This document shows positions 26,962-35,890 of a DNA stretch of 64,000 bases, one piece after another. The DNA is from Paraspadella gotoi (lineage: Eukaryota; Chaetognatha): assembly GCA_051294375.1 (NCBI GenBank), contig CM119268.1, positions 16,107,528 through 16,171,527 of the forward strand, written 5' to 3'. Under the pieces are notes generated by a model, which was not told the DNA's origin, did no database searches, and worked only from the letters and a program-made list of their open reading frames with translations. Position 1 is the first letter of the stretch, and each line of letters starts with the position of its first letter. Both the position numbers and the translations under genes were made by a program.

Positions 26962-29125
26962 NNNNNNNNNNNNNNNNNNNNNNNNNNNNNNNNNNNNNNN
27001 NNNNNNNNNNNNNNNNNNNNNNNNNNNNNNNNNNNNNNNNNNNNNNNNNNNNNNNNNNNNNNNNNNNNNNNNNNNNNNNNNNNNNNNNNNNNNNNNNNNN
27101 NNNNNNNNNNNNNNNNNNNNNNNNNNNNNNNNNNNCTCCCCTTCTCTACATGCCTCTTCTTCGCCAAGCTCGTCTCCTACACATTCCTCTTCTGGTTGCC
27201 CAACTACATCAAATACTCGACGTCGCTGGACTCGAGCGAATCCGCGCTCCTCTCGACCGTCTTCGATTTGGGCGGAATCGCGGGAGGCGTGGTAGCCGGG
27301 CTGGCGGCCGACTTGAGCGGACGCAACGAGGTCACCTGCGTGGCGATGCTTTTCGCGGCAACGCCCACTCTTGTGATGTACCAGGTGGGCCTCCGCCTGA
27401 TGTTGATTTCTTCTTCGAAACGGTCGTGGGGTGGAAGGGAGGATGGCAGAGGATGGCGGTCGATTTTTAAATAGTACATATAAAATATTTGAAAAATGAA
27501 GTTTGTAGTATTTTGATGTTTTTTTTACTTTCTGCTTTATTATTGATTATCAACGCTTAAAACTTTACACACTACTCCAAGAAAAATTATAATACGGTAA
27601 TTAAAAACTAATTAAAATATGTTTAAATAAAACGTTGATTTATAAACTTATTTTTTTTCCTAACCGTCATCATCTGCCTTTCGTCGCAATAACCATTTTT
27701 ATTCATTTTCGCTTCGGTCGTCGCGATTGGCGGAAAGGGCGGGGACGAGAGGAAAGGGGGCGAAGAAAGGTTGGGGCGAAGGAAAGGGGCGGGAGGAAAA
27801 GGGGGGCGAGGAAGGGGGCAAAGGAAAGGGGCGAGAAAGGGGCGAAGAAAAGGGGCGAAGAAAGGGGGGCGAAGGAAAGGGGGGCGAGGGAAGGGGGCAA
27901 GAAAGGGGGCGAAGGAATGGGGAGAAGGAAAGGGGGGGCGAAGGAAAGGGGGCGAAGGAAAGGGGGGTGAGGGAAGGGGGGCGAAGGAAACGGGGGCGGG
28001 GAAGGGGGCAATGTAAAGGGGGCGAAGGAAAGGGGGCGACGGAAGGGGGCGAGGGAGAAGGGGGGCGAAGGAAAGGGGGGCAAAGTAAAGGGGGCAAAGT
28101 AAAGGGAAGCGAAGGAAAGGGGAACGGACGTGCGTGGAAGGGGTGGACTGTGGAGTGAAGGACATGGAGGGGTGGCGCGGAAACGAAGACGACGGCCGAG
28201 CGATGGAAATTAATCGATATTTTATGCTCGAGATTTTTTTTTTTTGAAACGAAAAGGAAAGAAAGAGACGCCGTCAATCCATCGCGGTTGAGGACGTTAA
28301 TTGAAGACGCCGCCCCGATTTCCTTACCCGCGCTTTACCTTTCCTTACCCTTTTACCCCCCCCCCCAACGGGCGATTTAAAAGTCATTTTCCCCTTTTTT
28401 TCGATTGAAGTTTTTTTGGATTTTATTCGAAATTATTTAAAAGTATGGAATGCCGTAATAATGCTCAACCTGCTACCCTTCTTTCAGTATCTCGGCTGCG
28501 GCATCGGTTTGTCAGAGAACATCGTCATCCTCATAATTTGCGGTCTTTTCATCAACGGGCCCTACGCGCTCATCACCACGGCCGTCTCGGCCGACTTGGG
28601 GACGCACAAGTCTTTGTCGGTAATCAACGTTGTATTTTCCTGAAGTCATCCTAATTATGTTCATTGTAAAGATTTATTTTTACGACAATATTTCAAGTAT
28701 GAATACTCTGAAACTCTAAACTCCACTTAATTACATTACATTACATAATATATACTTAGATACATTACAATTGATCAGGGTAACACGAAGGCGTTGGCGA
28801 CAGTCTCGGCAATTATCGACGGCGCCGGTTCCATGGGCGCCGCAGTCGGTAAGTTGGTCGCAATGGGTTGGCTGACGAAAAGACGAAAAGAAAAACAAAA
28901 CAACAAATACAAACCAGTAAACGAGCAAATGATAACATCTGTTGCGGCAGCCGCCCTTATTATCCCGATTTGCCCTTCGTAAATCCTTCAGGCCCGCTCT
29001 TAACCGGAGTGTTGACCTCGGCCTTCTCTTGGCACGCCGTCTTCTACATGCTCATCGCGGCCAACGTCTTCGCCGTCGCTCCCCTCGTCGTCGTCTTCGT
29101 CCGAAGATGTTCTTCATCGTCGTGA
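18063..29125 (+). CDS. SLC37A2: SLC37-family sugar-phosphate/phosphate antiporter, 8 exons (gene span)
   Basis: Major-facilitator antiporter that, in the SLC37A1/A2 group, exchanges glucose 6-phosphate or inorganic phosphate across the ER membrane. Exons read here: 18063-18229, 20890-21113, 23575-23790, 25537-26070, about 27131-27384 (first bases in a gap), 28488-28619, 28779-28848 and 28992-29125. All visible introns are GT-AG and phases agree (2,1,1,1,0,0,1). Family motifs seen: SRKPLSVVK after TM1, FDGDDFQLLLGSLDYAFLFSY, STGWPSIIAIMGNWFGK, RGFIMGVWNAHTSIGNILGS, FAKLVSYTFLFWLPNYI, NGPYALITTAVSADLGTHKS and the last-helix FYMLIAA. The model gives about 576 aa against about 500 in vertebrates; the excess is mainly an acidic and Ala/Ser-rich cytosolic loop in exon 4. 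The ATG at 18063 gives a family-like N-terminus, but the frame is open upstream to 17775, so a longer N-terminus is possible. SLC37A1 versus A2 is not resolved. Confidence 0.92.
18525..18780 (+). mobile_element. SINE-like element, full-looking copy in SLC37 intron 1
   Basis: About 255 bp: starts gtgtggcggtatattcacac, ends agacaacccggctgttgcc. Same unit as 6853-7042 (+), 38007-38266 (-) and 38508-38767 (-). Its right half resembles the right half of the tRNA-derived element at 37437-37677. No ORF, no clear target-site duplication. Confidence 0.7.
20593..20676. repeat. CT microsatellite in SLC37 intron 1
   Basis: CT repeats with two short interruptions, about 210 bp before exon 2. Confidence 0.95.
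20890..21113 (+). CDS. SLC37A2: SLC37 exon 2 (luminal loop and TM2)
   Basis: The acceptor is a pyrimidine-rich stretch ending cacaaccag at 20889; the donor is GTGAGT at 21114. A Ser/Asn-rich luminal loop (INAS and LNAS sequons) leads into CSWSPFDGDDFQLLLGSLDYA, matching the conserved W-x-P-F-D segment before TM2. FLFSYSIGLFFSGHIGERLNIKYFL is TM2 with its GER-type turn, typical of the family. Confidence 0.92.
22356..23000. other. Assembly gap in SLC37 intron 2
   Basis: 645 N. No coding sequence is missing here, since exons 2 and 3 join in phase and are contiguous by family alignment. Confidence 0.99.
23575..23790 (+). CDS. SLC37A2: SLC37 exon 3 (TM3-TM4)
   Basis: The acceptor is ccaatcag at 23574 and the donor GTGAGA at 23791, directly followed by a GA microsatellite. 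It encodes GVGMLLCSATTCGFGLAYF, then QSTGWPSIIAIMGNWFGKRR and GFIMGVWNAHTSIG. The NWFGK...RGFIMG...NSHTS-type block is the most diagnostic SLC37 segment. Starts and ends in phase 1. Confidence 0.95.
25404..25496. repeat. GA microsatellite just before SLC37 exon 4
   Basis: GA repeats ending 40 bases upstream of the exon 4 acceptor, so purine sits where a polypyrimidine tract would normally begin. Confidence 0.95.
25537..26070 (+). CDS. SLC37A2: SLC37 exon 4 (TM5-TM6 and large cytosolic loop)
   Basis: The acceptor is cacaag at 25536; the donor GTGATT at 26071 is weak. NILGSLLAAIFVSDAW opens TM5 and WSFAAPGLFIGAVGLLVLG is TM6. From about residue 261 to 368 follows a low-complexity loop with an Ala run (25790-25805), a Ser run (25855-25875) and acidic stretches. 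It ends with PIGFCKALMIPG, the conserved return into TM7. The loop is roughly 40 residues longer than in human SLC37A2. GC is much higher than in the surrounding introns. Confidence 0.93.
26962..27135. other. Assembly gap covering the SLC37 exon 5 acceptor
   Basis: 174 N directly after a CT microsatellite; hides the acceptor and about five coding bases. Confidence 0.95.
27136..27384 (+). CDS. SLC37A2: SLC37 exon 5 (TM7-TM9), first bases in gap
   Basis: The visible part starts in frame at the first base after the gap: LPFSTCLFFAKLVSYTFLFW, then LPNYIKYSTSLDSSESALLS, GGIAGGVVAGLAADLSGRNE and VTCVAMLFAATPTLVMYQ. By alignment with family members and exon phase only about five coding bases are hidden in the gap, so the exon probably begins near 27131. 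The donor GTGGGC at 27385 is a weak consensus. Confidence 0.92.
27730..28122 (+). repeat. G-rich purine minisatellite in SLC37 intron 5
   Basis: About 25 imperfect 14-17 bp units of gcgaaggaaaggggg, almost pure purine apart from one C per unit, with many runs of 3-7 G on the coding strand. Could form G-quadruplex or triplex structures. Proline-rich reverse ORFs over it are repeat artefacts. Confidence 0.85.
28488..28619 (+). CDS. SLC37A2: SLC37 exon 6 (TM10)
   Basis: The acceptor is cttctttcag at 28487 and the donor GTAATC at 28620. It encodes YLGCGIGLSENIVILIICGL and FINGPYALITTAVSADLG, THKSLS. The NGPYALITTAVSADLGTHKSL string is nearly invariant in SLC37A1/A2. Phase 0 at both ends. Confidence 0.95.
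28779..28848 (+). CDS. SLC37A2: SLC37 exon 7 (TM11)
   Basis: A 70-nt exon between acceptor gatcag (28778) and donor GTAAGT (28849). It encodes GNTKALATVSAIIDGAGSMG plus AAV, matching the GN-x-KAL-x-TV-x-AIIDG motif that follows the exon 6 motif in the family. Confidence 0.95.
28992..29125 (+). CDS. SLC37A2: SLC37 exon 8 (TM12, C-terminus)
   Basis: The acceptor is tccttcag at 28991. It encodes PLLTGVLTSAFSWHAVFYML, IAANVFAVAPLVVVFVRRCS and three more Ser before TGA at 29123-29125. The short Arg/Cys/Ser tail lacks the longer C-terminus of vertebrate SLC37A2. The 3' UTR lies in 29126 to about 29400. Confidence 0.92.
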
Positions 29126-29126
29126 T
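28992..29126. other. Short gene-dense end of SLC37
   Basis: The last three introns are 159 and 143 nt (after exons 6 and 7) plus about 1.1 kb before exon 6, against about 1.7-2.7 kb for the first four. No repeat lies in the last two. Confidence 0.4.
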
Positions 29127-29372
29127 GATCCCGATCTTTGTTCTAAAATTCCCCACCTCTTTCGCGGTTATTTGTGGTCTTGGACACAGAAAAGTGTAAT
29201 CTACTCATCAATATAACGCCTTACAAATATCATTTTTGTTTGTAAATGTCCAAGTACTTATTGCCAGTTATTGCTTTCCGTGTTTTAGTTTTTTGTTTTG
29301 GTTTTTTTTCTTAATGTTAAAACCATGGTCTCTGACAATGGTTAAATTGTTATCGTTTAAAGCGAAAGCTAC

Positions 29373-29378
29373 AATAAA
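29373..29378 (+). promoter_or_regulatory. Candidate polyadenylation signal of the SLC37 gene
   Basis: AATAAA about 250 bases after the SLC37 stop codon, the first canonical hexamer downstream in the right orientation. Position only; no transcript evidence. Confidence 0.5.
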
Positions 29379-29399
29379 ATTGTATTTAAAAAAAGTTTT

Positions 29400-30700
29400 A
29401 TAAATTTTGACACCCGAATGTCAACGCGATTCGGCCGAAATTTCGGCCTCATTTTAAAATACGTTATCCCGAGCCGATTAGTATACGCATTTCTTTTTTT
29501 TTTAAATTTAGTTCTAAATACTAGTTTACCCTCTTTTTCTGTCGAAAAGGAAGGGAAGCTTGTAAAAAATATTATAAATTTTGTGATATAGTTATATCTT
29601 TATATAGTCCGTTATAAGTTGAAAATTTCTTTTGCGGAGTTGATTTATATTTTTTGTGAAATACAATCCAATCAAAATTATAGAGTTATCAATGAAGTTA
29701 ATTATAAATCACAGAGCTAGCATTATTTTAACCAACCGCCATACTTGCATCTTTGATTTGCCATAGTTACGGGGATCAGGGATCGAACCAGAGAATAACT
29801 ATTAAGATTGTCTTAATTGATTGACATTTAAAAAGTACATTTTAAAATTAATTTAACAAGTTTAATCAACATTGGACGTTTTGCTAGCCCAACGAATGAC
29901 GCTAATGTTTCTGAATGGTCGGTGCGACAATTAAAGGCAAAAATGGAAGAAAAGCCGTGGGAAGCGATCAAACGTATGAAAGTCTAAATCAAAGTATTGC
30001 TTGACGCTTATTTAATACTAAATCACAATGATAAAACCTCCATTTTTTTTTTAAAAAAGGAAAAGATTTATTGGACGAGTGGGTAATTAGGCGGTTCATT
30101 ATTGAAGCGAAGTCGAAGTCAGATCTCTGATGACGTTCTTATCGAGAAGGAGCATTTTTGGTTGAGACGAGGCGGAACCAAAGAGGAATAAAGGTTAGCA
30201 TCCGAAAGGCTTTTAAGTCGCGGCCGCTGACAACCAGCCACTTTTTTTTTTTATATATTCCATTTAGTCCGTCCTATTTTTTGGTAACGGTAAAAAATTT
30301 AAAAAATAACAATAACGCCAAAAAAAGGCAATTTTTGACTATTTATATTACTCAAAAACGCTTAACTATTTAGTTTGTCCTTTTTTTCCTTTTATTTGAA
30401 ATTTAGATATAATGTTGCAACAACAACTACTACAATTATAAAAAAAAACACTAAAATCAAAACTACCACCACAACAACCACTACTACCAGTCTACCATAA
30501 ACCACCATAAAAACGAAAAAGGACCATTACCTGCATTATCACCAGAATTAAAACAACTACCAAATAAAAAAAATATAGATTTTAAAAATTGTTCTTAAAT
30601 AAAACAAATTCTTAGATTAATCATAACTTATCATTTGATTCGCTAATTCCCCGCGTTCAGATCCGGCGTTGTTTGCTCAAACTTGTTTAATACACATTTA
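29400..30700. other. Intergenic spacer between the SLC37 and ZIP genes
   Basis: AT-rich, no ORF or splice-bounded exon I could support, no repeat family seen elsewhere in the window. It should hold the ZIP promoter and perhaps a short 5' exon carrying the initiator Met. Confidence 0.5.
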
Positions 30701-30798
30701 ATCATTAGAATATTTTAAATTCTTTTGCCATTCTAATAGCTTTCATTACTTTCTTCCAATCGAACTTAAAACAAATTTTGGTTCCCAAATTAGAAGAA

Positions 30799-30852
30799 AT
30801 GGATGTCGTTACTATTAACAACGTCAGCGAAATGACGCAGTTCGTGAACGGG
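30799..30852 (+). CDS. SLC39A4: ZIP exon A (N-terminus; true start uncertain)
   Basis: Starts at ATG 30799, MDVVTINNVSEMTQFVNG, and ends at donor GTAAGT (30853), phase 0. The same frame is open back to 30709 and reads a hydrophobic stretch (FAILIAFITFF) followed by polar residues, like a signal peptide, but without its own Met. Position and length relative to the first ectodomain cysteines suit a ZIP4-type protein. The coding exon may therefore begin after the AG at 30707-30708, with the initiator Met in an unseen upstream exon. Confidence 0.6.
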
Positions 30853-33800
30853 GTAAGTTACCGCAGAAACCTTCATGGAGGTGTTTAAGGCTGCTACAAT
30901 AATTTCAATTTCTTTTCCTCCAGGTTTTGCTACCGTTCAGTGTTCTTCCGTACCCCTGGATGCAGCACGATGCAGGTCAGGCATGTGACTGTCTGAGCTC
31001 GTCCGATGTTTTGGCCAAAATCGGAACGAATTCCTTCCCTTTGGGGGAAACACAACTCGCCCAAGCCACTTTTGTGCTGCTCCATTTCCTGATTCACTTA
31101 CCTTGGTCCTGTCTTACTTCGAAGTCCAACGTTACTTACCTTGACGAATTGCAGAATTTGCGCTCGCGACACGAAAACCGCGACTTCGAACGAAGTCAGT
31201 TCGAAGCGATGTTGATAAAATTAAAATCTCACCGCAAACCGAAGGAAGATCATCGATCGACAAAAGAACAAGGCGACGATCAAGGAATTTGCATCGATGA
31301 CCTCTGGCCTCACGGAAGAGAAACTATTTCTCTCGAAGAATCGGAAAATCTGTTTTTCAACATGATTGACGGTCTCAGTTTCGGCGGGTCATTCGATTGC
31401 GGAGAACATGGACCAACTGTCAAACCAAATTTCTTCTGGGAGAAAATTTTAAAATCTTTGTCAAAATCCGAAAACCTGGACGAATCGTCCGTGGCGACCT
31501 TGTTAAAAAAGCTGAAAGGAAAGGAAGGTAAGAAAAGAAAGTGAATTTTAAGCGTCAAACGTCCAAGGATTGAAAAGGGATATAACGAGGATTATTTTGG
31601 TAATCCATGGTGCCGAATGCGTGGCGCCTTTCATTGGAGGGGAAGTCGGGGGTTTTCGCGGAGCAGTTGAAGAAAACGAAGAGTTGAATGAAAAGGCGAT
31701 GACGTTGGGGCGTTCCGGGCGAGGTAGGGAAGATTTTTTGAACCGGAAAAGTTGTTTGATAAATTTTTATATAAAATTAACAACAAAGTAACATGATATT
31801 TTTTTTCCGAAAGTTAAATAAGATTCATATGCTTTCCAAGTTTCCATGCTTTCAGCGGACGAGCATCGCGACGAAGACGATTCTCACGATCACCATCACG
31901 ATCACGGTCGCTTTCACAATTATGCACTCAATCACAACCACGATCACGACCACGGCGACGTGGAATCTCACCCCGGATGTTATTCTGCCAATCGTCTCCT
32001 CCGTCTTTTCGACATCCCGACTGACAAGATCCTACAGAGTCAATTCTATCGGTGAATAGAGCTTTTTTGTGAAAAAAACAAATTATATCTATTTAAATAA
32101 ACTTTTTTTAGCAAGTCAATCCATGTTATTTTGATGTAATTGTCTTAACTTTACGCTAACTGCATCCTATCTCCACTCCCCTCAGGCTCTGCCCGGCCCT
32201 GATTCAGCAGGCGGTCACCGACGCCTGCGCCTCCAACATCACGGCCACGCCCACCGAGCGTCCCTCGCTCACCAAGATCTACGGCTACGGATTCTTGGCG
32301 ACGCTCGCTGTCACTCTAGTCTCCCTCGTAGGCATCGTCGTCGTCCCGCTGTTGGGCAAGAGATTTTTCGACAGCATGATCTCTTGCCTGATCTGCCTGG
32401 CGATCGGGACCATGCTGGGCGACGCGCTCTTGCATCTGATTCCGATCTCGCTGGGTCTGCACAGTCACGGGTGAGAGGAGGGTATTTGTGAAGTGAAGGG
32501 GAAAGAAAAGAGATAGGTAAGAAATGAAGTTTGATTCTATTCTGCACTTGACTTTTAGTCATTTTCGCGTCATTTAATTTCATAACTAATCTTGTCGAGG
32601 CAGAAGTAAATAATAAAATCTAATGATTTAATTTAATGATTTATTGAAATTTAATGAAAATAAAACTAAACTAATCTGTTTCCAGGTACGATTAAATTAT
32701 GAAGGAGTATTTAAAAAAAAACTTTTTGTATAGTATTATGATCCAAAGAAATTGTTGATTACCCCAGCCCACACGAAGACGAACACACACACAATCATGA
32801 CACCGACTTTGTGTGGAAAATGTTCGTCCTATTCGCCTCCATTTATTCCTTCTTCCTCATCGAGTCTCTCTTCTCTCTCTTCGCCAACAAGTGGCGCGGG
32901 GACAAAGTCGACCAAGGACCAACTCCTCAATCCCACCACTCTCATCACTCTCATCACACTCATCACTCTCATAACACTCCTCACTCTCGTCAGATTGTCC
33001 CCAAAGACCTGAACTCGAGCAAATCCGAGGACGAAACCGGTATAGTGAAAAAAAAATTGTTTTCTCAGATTTTACGTTTTGTTAAGTTAAAAAGAGAAAT
33101 TTTGTGAGAAGAAAAAAAAACAAAACAAAACAAACTGTGAAATAAATAAAGAAATAATTTTCTTTAAAACATCTTTTTCCAATGCCCTTCTTGCACAGCC
33201 GAGGAGTCCAGGGAATTAAAAATGAAATTAGTATTTTAATCTTTTCTGTTAGAAAAGCGAATCATTCCGCTGGAAAATTTTGGAAAAGCAAAGATGACAG
33301 AAGGCCTAACAAACGGAGGTTTTGATGGTCTGGATGAATCGTGTTTGACCCTCGTGAGAAAATATAGATGATTAAAAATAAAGATTTTCTCATTTACTGT
33401 AAATTAATTAGTTAAACTTTTTACCTCCAGGACGATTCGGAAAGTAATCTTAAAACGCACAAATCTTTTCAAGCGTCGGCTACTATATTCGGTAAGAGTT
33501 AAGTAAACTAATTACTATTATTATTTAATAAAAACAACTAAGTTTAATCGCCACTTGTTACTGGTTTTGCTTGTCCAGGAGTTCCCTCGGTCTCCGCCCT
33601 CCTCTTGTTCGGAGACTTCATCCACAACTTTATCGACGGCGTCGCCATCGCCGTCGCCTTCTCCGCCTCCCTTACCGTCGGGTGGACGACCGCCTTGGCG
33701 GTGCTGCTCCACGAGTTGCCCCACGAGTTCGGCGACTTTGCCGTCTTCATCGCATCGGGGATGGGGTACAAGAAGGCGTTGCTGCTCAATCTCGTCTCGG

Positions 33801-34265
33801 CACTGTCTGCCTTGATCGGATTCTTTTTGGGTAAGGATGAGGATTGGGTGAGGTGAAGGTAAGTTGAGCAGCTGGGCTAGTTTGAGGCCAGGGGTAAGTA
33901 CTAGGTAGAAGACAGCGAGACAGGAAAATGAAAACCTTTGTCCTTTGTTTCGTTCTGCTGTGAGATTGTGTTATGTGAGATTGTATGTGATTTTGTGCTA
34001 TTGCGAGATCAATCCCTCGTTCAATCTCTCCCATTGCATTGCGACAGGCGTCCAAGTGGCCACGGACGAGTCCGTCCAGAACTGGTTGATGGCGATCACC
34101 GCCGGGATGTTCCTTTACGTCTCTCTGGTCAACATGTTGCCCGAAGTCATGCACAACAAATCCTCGACGCTTAATGGATTCCTTTTGCAAAATCTGGGAA
34201 TTTGGACTGGCGTCATTGTTATGTTGATCATAGCCATTTACGAAGATGAACTGCAGGGACACTGA
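30799..34265 (+). CDS. SLC39A4: LIV-1-type ZIP zinc transporter, ZIP4/ZIP12-like, 9 exons (gene span)
   Basis: Imports zinc into the cytosol across the plasma or a vesicle membrane. Exons: 30799-30852, 30924-31527, 31856-32051, 32186-32470, 32768-33039, 33253-33353, 33431-33491, 33579-33830, 34048-34265. Joined they give 2043 nt, exactly 680 codons plus stop; every intron is GT-AG. Features by residue: Cys-containing helix-rich ectodomain (about 30-215), His/Asp-rich segment (221-255), CPAL motif (287-290), TM1-TM3, His-rich loop between TM3 and TM4, GDFIHNFIDG (536-545; metal residues H540, D544), HELPHEFGDF (569-578; H569, E570) and terminal YEDE. The CLS-type ectodomain repeat and IESLFSLF-type TM3 favour ZIP4/ZIP12 over ZIP6/10; which of the two is unresolved. 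The true start is probably further upstream, because the ATG used lacks a signal peptide. Confidence 0.92.
30924..31527 (+). CDS. SLC39A4: ZIP exon B (extracellular helix-rich domain)
   Basis: The acceptor is ttttcctccag at 30923 and the donor GTAAGA at 31528. It begins VLLPFSVLPYPWMQHD and carries CDCLSSSDVLAKIG, LPWSC, GICIDDLW and SFDCG cysteine landmarks, a pattern like the ZIP4 ectodomain (CLS...C...CVD...C). The end (ESSVATLLKKLKGKE) resembles the helix just before the His-rich stretch. Predicted soluble, charged and helix-rich. Confidence 0.85.
31856..32051 (+). CDS. SLC39A4: ZIP exon C (His-rich segment and pre-PAL helix)
   Basis: The acceptor is tgctttcag at 31855; the donor is GTGAAT. 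It reads ADEHRDEDDSHDHHHDHG, then several HNH/HDH triplets, then CYSANRLLRLFDIPTDKILQ. His alternates with Asp/Asn, as in the metal-binding stretches of LIV-1 ZIPs. The CYSANRLLRLF part matches CLSARDVMAAYG-type sequence before the PAL motif. Confidence 0.9.
32186..32470 (+). CDS. SLC39A4: ZIP exon D (CPAL motif, TM1-TM2)
   Basis: The acceptor is cccctcag at 32185; the donor is GTGAGA. It encodes LCPALIQQAVTDACASNITA (PAL motif of the LIV-1 ectodomain, one sequon), YGYGFLATLAVTLVSLVGIV (TM1) and ISCLICLAIGTMLGDALLHL (TM2, with the conserved GDALLHL), ending SLGLHSHG. Confidence 0.95.
32768..33039 (+). CDS. SLC39A4: ZIP exon E (TM3 and His-rich cytosolic loop)
   Basis: The acceptor is taccccag at 32767; the donor GTATAG is unusual. 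It opens with PHEDEHTHNHD, then TM3 (VWKMFVLFASIYSFFLIESL) and a run of His pairs separated by Ser/Thr (32934-32985, about 10 His). This loop between TM3 and TM4 is the usual cytosolic zinc-sensing region of LIV-1 ZIPs. Confidence 0.92.
33253..33353 (+). CDS. SLC39A4: ZIP exon F (loop)
   Basis: A 101-nt exon, acceptor ttctgttag at 33252 and donor GTGAGA at 33354. It encodes EKRIIPLENFGKAKMTEGLT and NGGFDGLDESCLTL in the poorly conserved loop before TM4. Support comes from splice sites and exact phase with both neighbours rather than homology. Confidence 0.75.
33431..33491 (+). CDS. SLC39A4: ZIP exon G (loop end)
   Basis: A 61-nt exon, acceptor tacctccag at 33430 and donor GTAAGA at 33492. 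It encodes DDSESNLKTHKSFQASATIF and one base of a Gly codon. It fits between exons F and H in frame. Confidence 0.75.
33579..33830 (+). CDS. SLC39A4: ZIP exon H (TM4-TM5, transport site)
   Basis: The acceptor is cttgtccag at 33578; the donor is GTAAGG. It contains GDFIHNFIDGVAIAVAFS (TM4; H540 and D544) and LLHELPHEFGDFAVF (TM5; H569, E570, H573, E574), the binuclear metal centre of ZIP transporters, then the start of TM6. All four residues expected by analogy with ZIP4 (H507, D511, H536, E537) are present with the right spacing, so the protein should be active. Confidence 0.97.
34048..34265 (+). CDS. SLC39A4: ZIP exon I (TM7-TM8, C-terminus)
   Basis: The acceptor is ttgcgacag at 34047. It encodes NWLMAITAGMFLYVSLVNML, PEVMHN, FLLQNLGIWTGVIVMLIIAI and YEDELQGH, then TGA. 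The TAGMFLYV and L-x-ML-PE-x-xH motifs are standard for LIV-1 ZIPs. Confidence 0.95.
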
Positions 34266-34416
34266 TGTGCTGGGCTTCATTTTATCTCTGTTTCTTTTAG
34301 TTAAATTTAGTTTAATTTAATTTAATTTAATTTCAATTTATTTTAACGTTAAATCTAACGGTTTTCAATTTAAACGAATTTCAGTGTTTTTGTTGTTCGT
34401 AATTTTACATGAAAGA

Positions 34417-34422
34417 AATAAA
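34417..34422 (+). promoter_or_regulatory. Candidate polyadenylation signal of the ZIP gene
   Basis: AATAAA about 150 bases after the ZIP stop; a second hexamer follows at 34477-34482. Position only. Confidence 0.5.
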
Positions 34423-34848
34423 AATATTACTCTTTACCGATGTTAGTTATAAAAATATGGAAAGGGTGAAATTTAAAATAAAATGTCTGACAGGCGCAAG
34501 AGAAAATTGTCACTTTTTTCACTTCCGATCTAGTCGGGCGATGACGCAACAACAGCGCCGCCGTCGACGGCGAAACGGAAAAAAAATAAATAAAAGGGAG
34601 AAATGAAAGAAAATAATTAAGTTAATGAAAAAGTTTTTTTAGCGTAAAAATAGGAGAGAGAGAAAACGTCTTTCACCGCCAGGAGGAGAGGCGCTGCTCA
34701 CGGCTGCGGAGAGAGAAATGAATAGTTAAAAAGAAAAAGAAGAGAGAAAAATTCAAAAGAGAAACTTTTCAAAAGCGATTTTCTTTCATTCTTTCTCTCC
34801 TTTTTTTATTACTTTCTTTCTCCATGTCTTTCTTTCTTTTTTATTTTT

Positions 34849-34850
34849 TT

Positions 34851-34941
<91 letters not shown>
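34849..34941. repeat. TTTC microsatellite
   Basis: More than 20 near-perfect copies of CTTT, downstream of the ZIP gene. Confidence 0.95.
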
Positions 34942-34942
<1 letters not shown>

Positions 34943-35219
34943 TTCATTTTTTAATCTCTCCCTTTCTCAGTTGTTTTCATTTTATTCCTTCTCTTTATAT
35001 ATATTCTTTCTTCTTTTTACCGTCATACCATTTTTCTATCTTTCTTTCTATTTTTTATTTCTTTCTTTTCTTCTCGCATTACCGTTTCTTATTTACTTAA
35101 TGACGAAAAGAGAAGAAAGAAAGATAGGGGAAAAAAAGTCCAAGTCGTTCCCGTTTTCTCTCGTGGTATATAACTCTTCCCTAATTGAATCTGCCATTTC
35201 GAGACAAAAAGAAAGGCAA

Positions 35220-35222
<3 letters not shown>

Positions 35223-35273
<51 letters not shown>
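35223..35273. repeat. GA microsatellite
   Basis: About 25 perfect GA repeats. Confidence 0.95.
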
Positions 35274-35275
<2 letters not shown>

Positions 35276-35533
35276 AGCCTTCGTTTTCACACTACCTTCA
35301 ACAGCCCATTAAAAGTAAAACCGAAAAGAGAATTCCCCGAAGTTAGGATAAACTTGTCTTCAATAATTTGAAAAAAAAAAAAAATCAATCAAGGATATGC
35401 TACGGGTCACCGCCTTTCAAAAAAAAACACACTTTTATAGTTTATATAGCAAATTAAATGGAAGAATATTATTACTACCAAAGTTGTTCCGCGTCATTAT
35501 TACGTTTTCTTTCAAACTCTTGACTTTATTCCG

Positions 35534-35664
35534 TCGAAAAAGAATGGAATCGAAAAAGAATGGAATCGAAAAAGAATGGAATCGAAAAAGAATGGAATCG
35601 AAAAAGAATGGAATCGAAAAAGAATGGAATCGAAAAAGAATGGAATCGAAAAAGAATGGAATCG
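35534..35664. repeat. 16-bp minisatellite tcgaaaaagaatggaa, about 8 copies
   Basis: Perfect head-to-tail copies with no visible divergence. Because 16 is not a multiple of 3 all frames stay open and give spurious ORFs on both strands. Confidence 0.95.
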
Positions 35665-35784
35665 TCTTTGGGTTCATCTTCTCGAATATTAAAGTTAAGC
35701 TCCTTTTCTGACTCCAGAAAAACCATCACTATTCTCTTTCTCTTTTAATGACTGTTTTTGATAGATGAGTGGACGTGGGAATTG

Positions 35785-35890
<106 letters not shown>

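Noticed and set aside
27623-28277. Pro-rich minus-strand ORFs of 126-192 codons
   Set aside because: They lie over the G-rich intronic minisatellite inside the SLC37 gene on the other strand; all frames are open by composition.
33786-34280. 164-codon minus-strand ORF
   Set aside because: Antisense of the last ZIP exons and intron.
34824-35312. 162-codon ORF with repeated SFFLSFF
   Set aside because: Translation of a TTTC microsatellite and a GA tract with a little spacer between.
35397-35748. Repeated RMESKKNGIEKEWNRK ORFs on both strands
   Set aside because: Produced by a 16-bp perfect tandem repeat; the 16-residue period is 3 x 16 bp.
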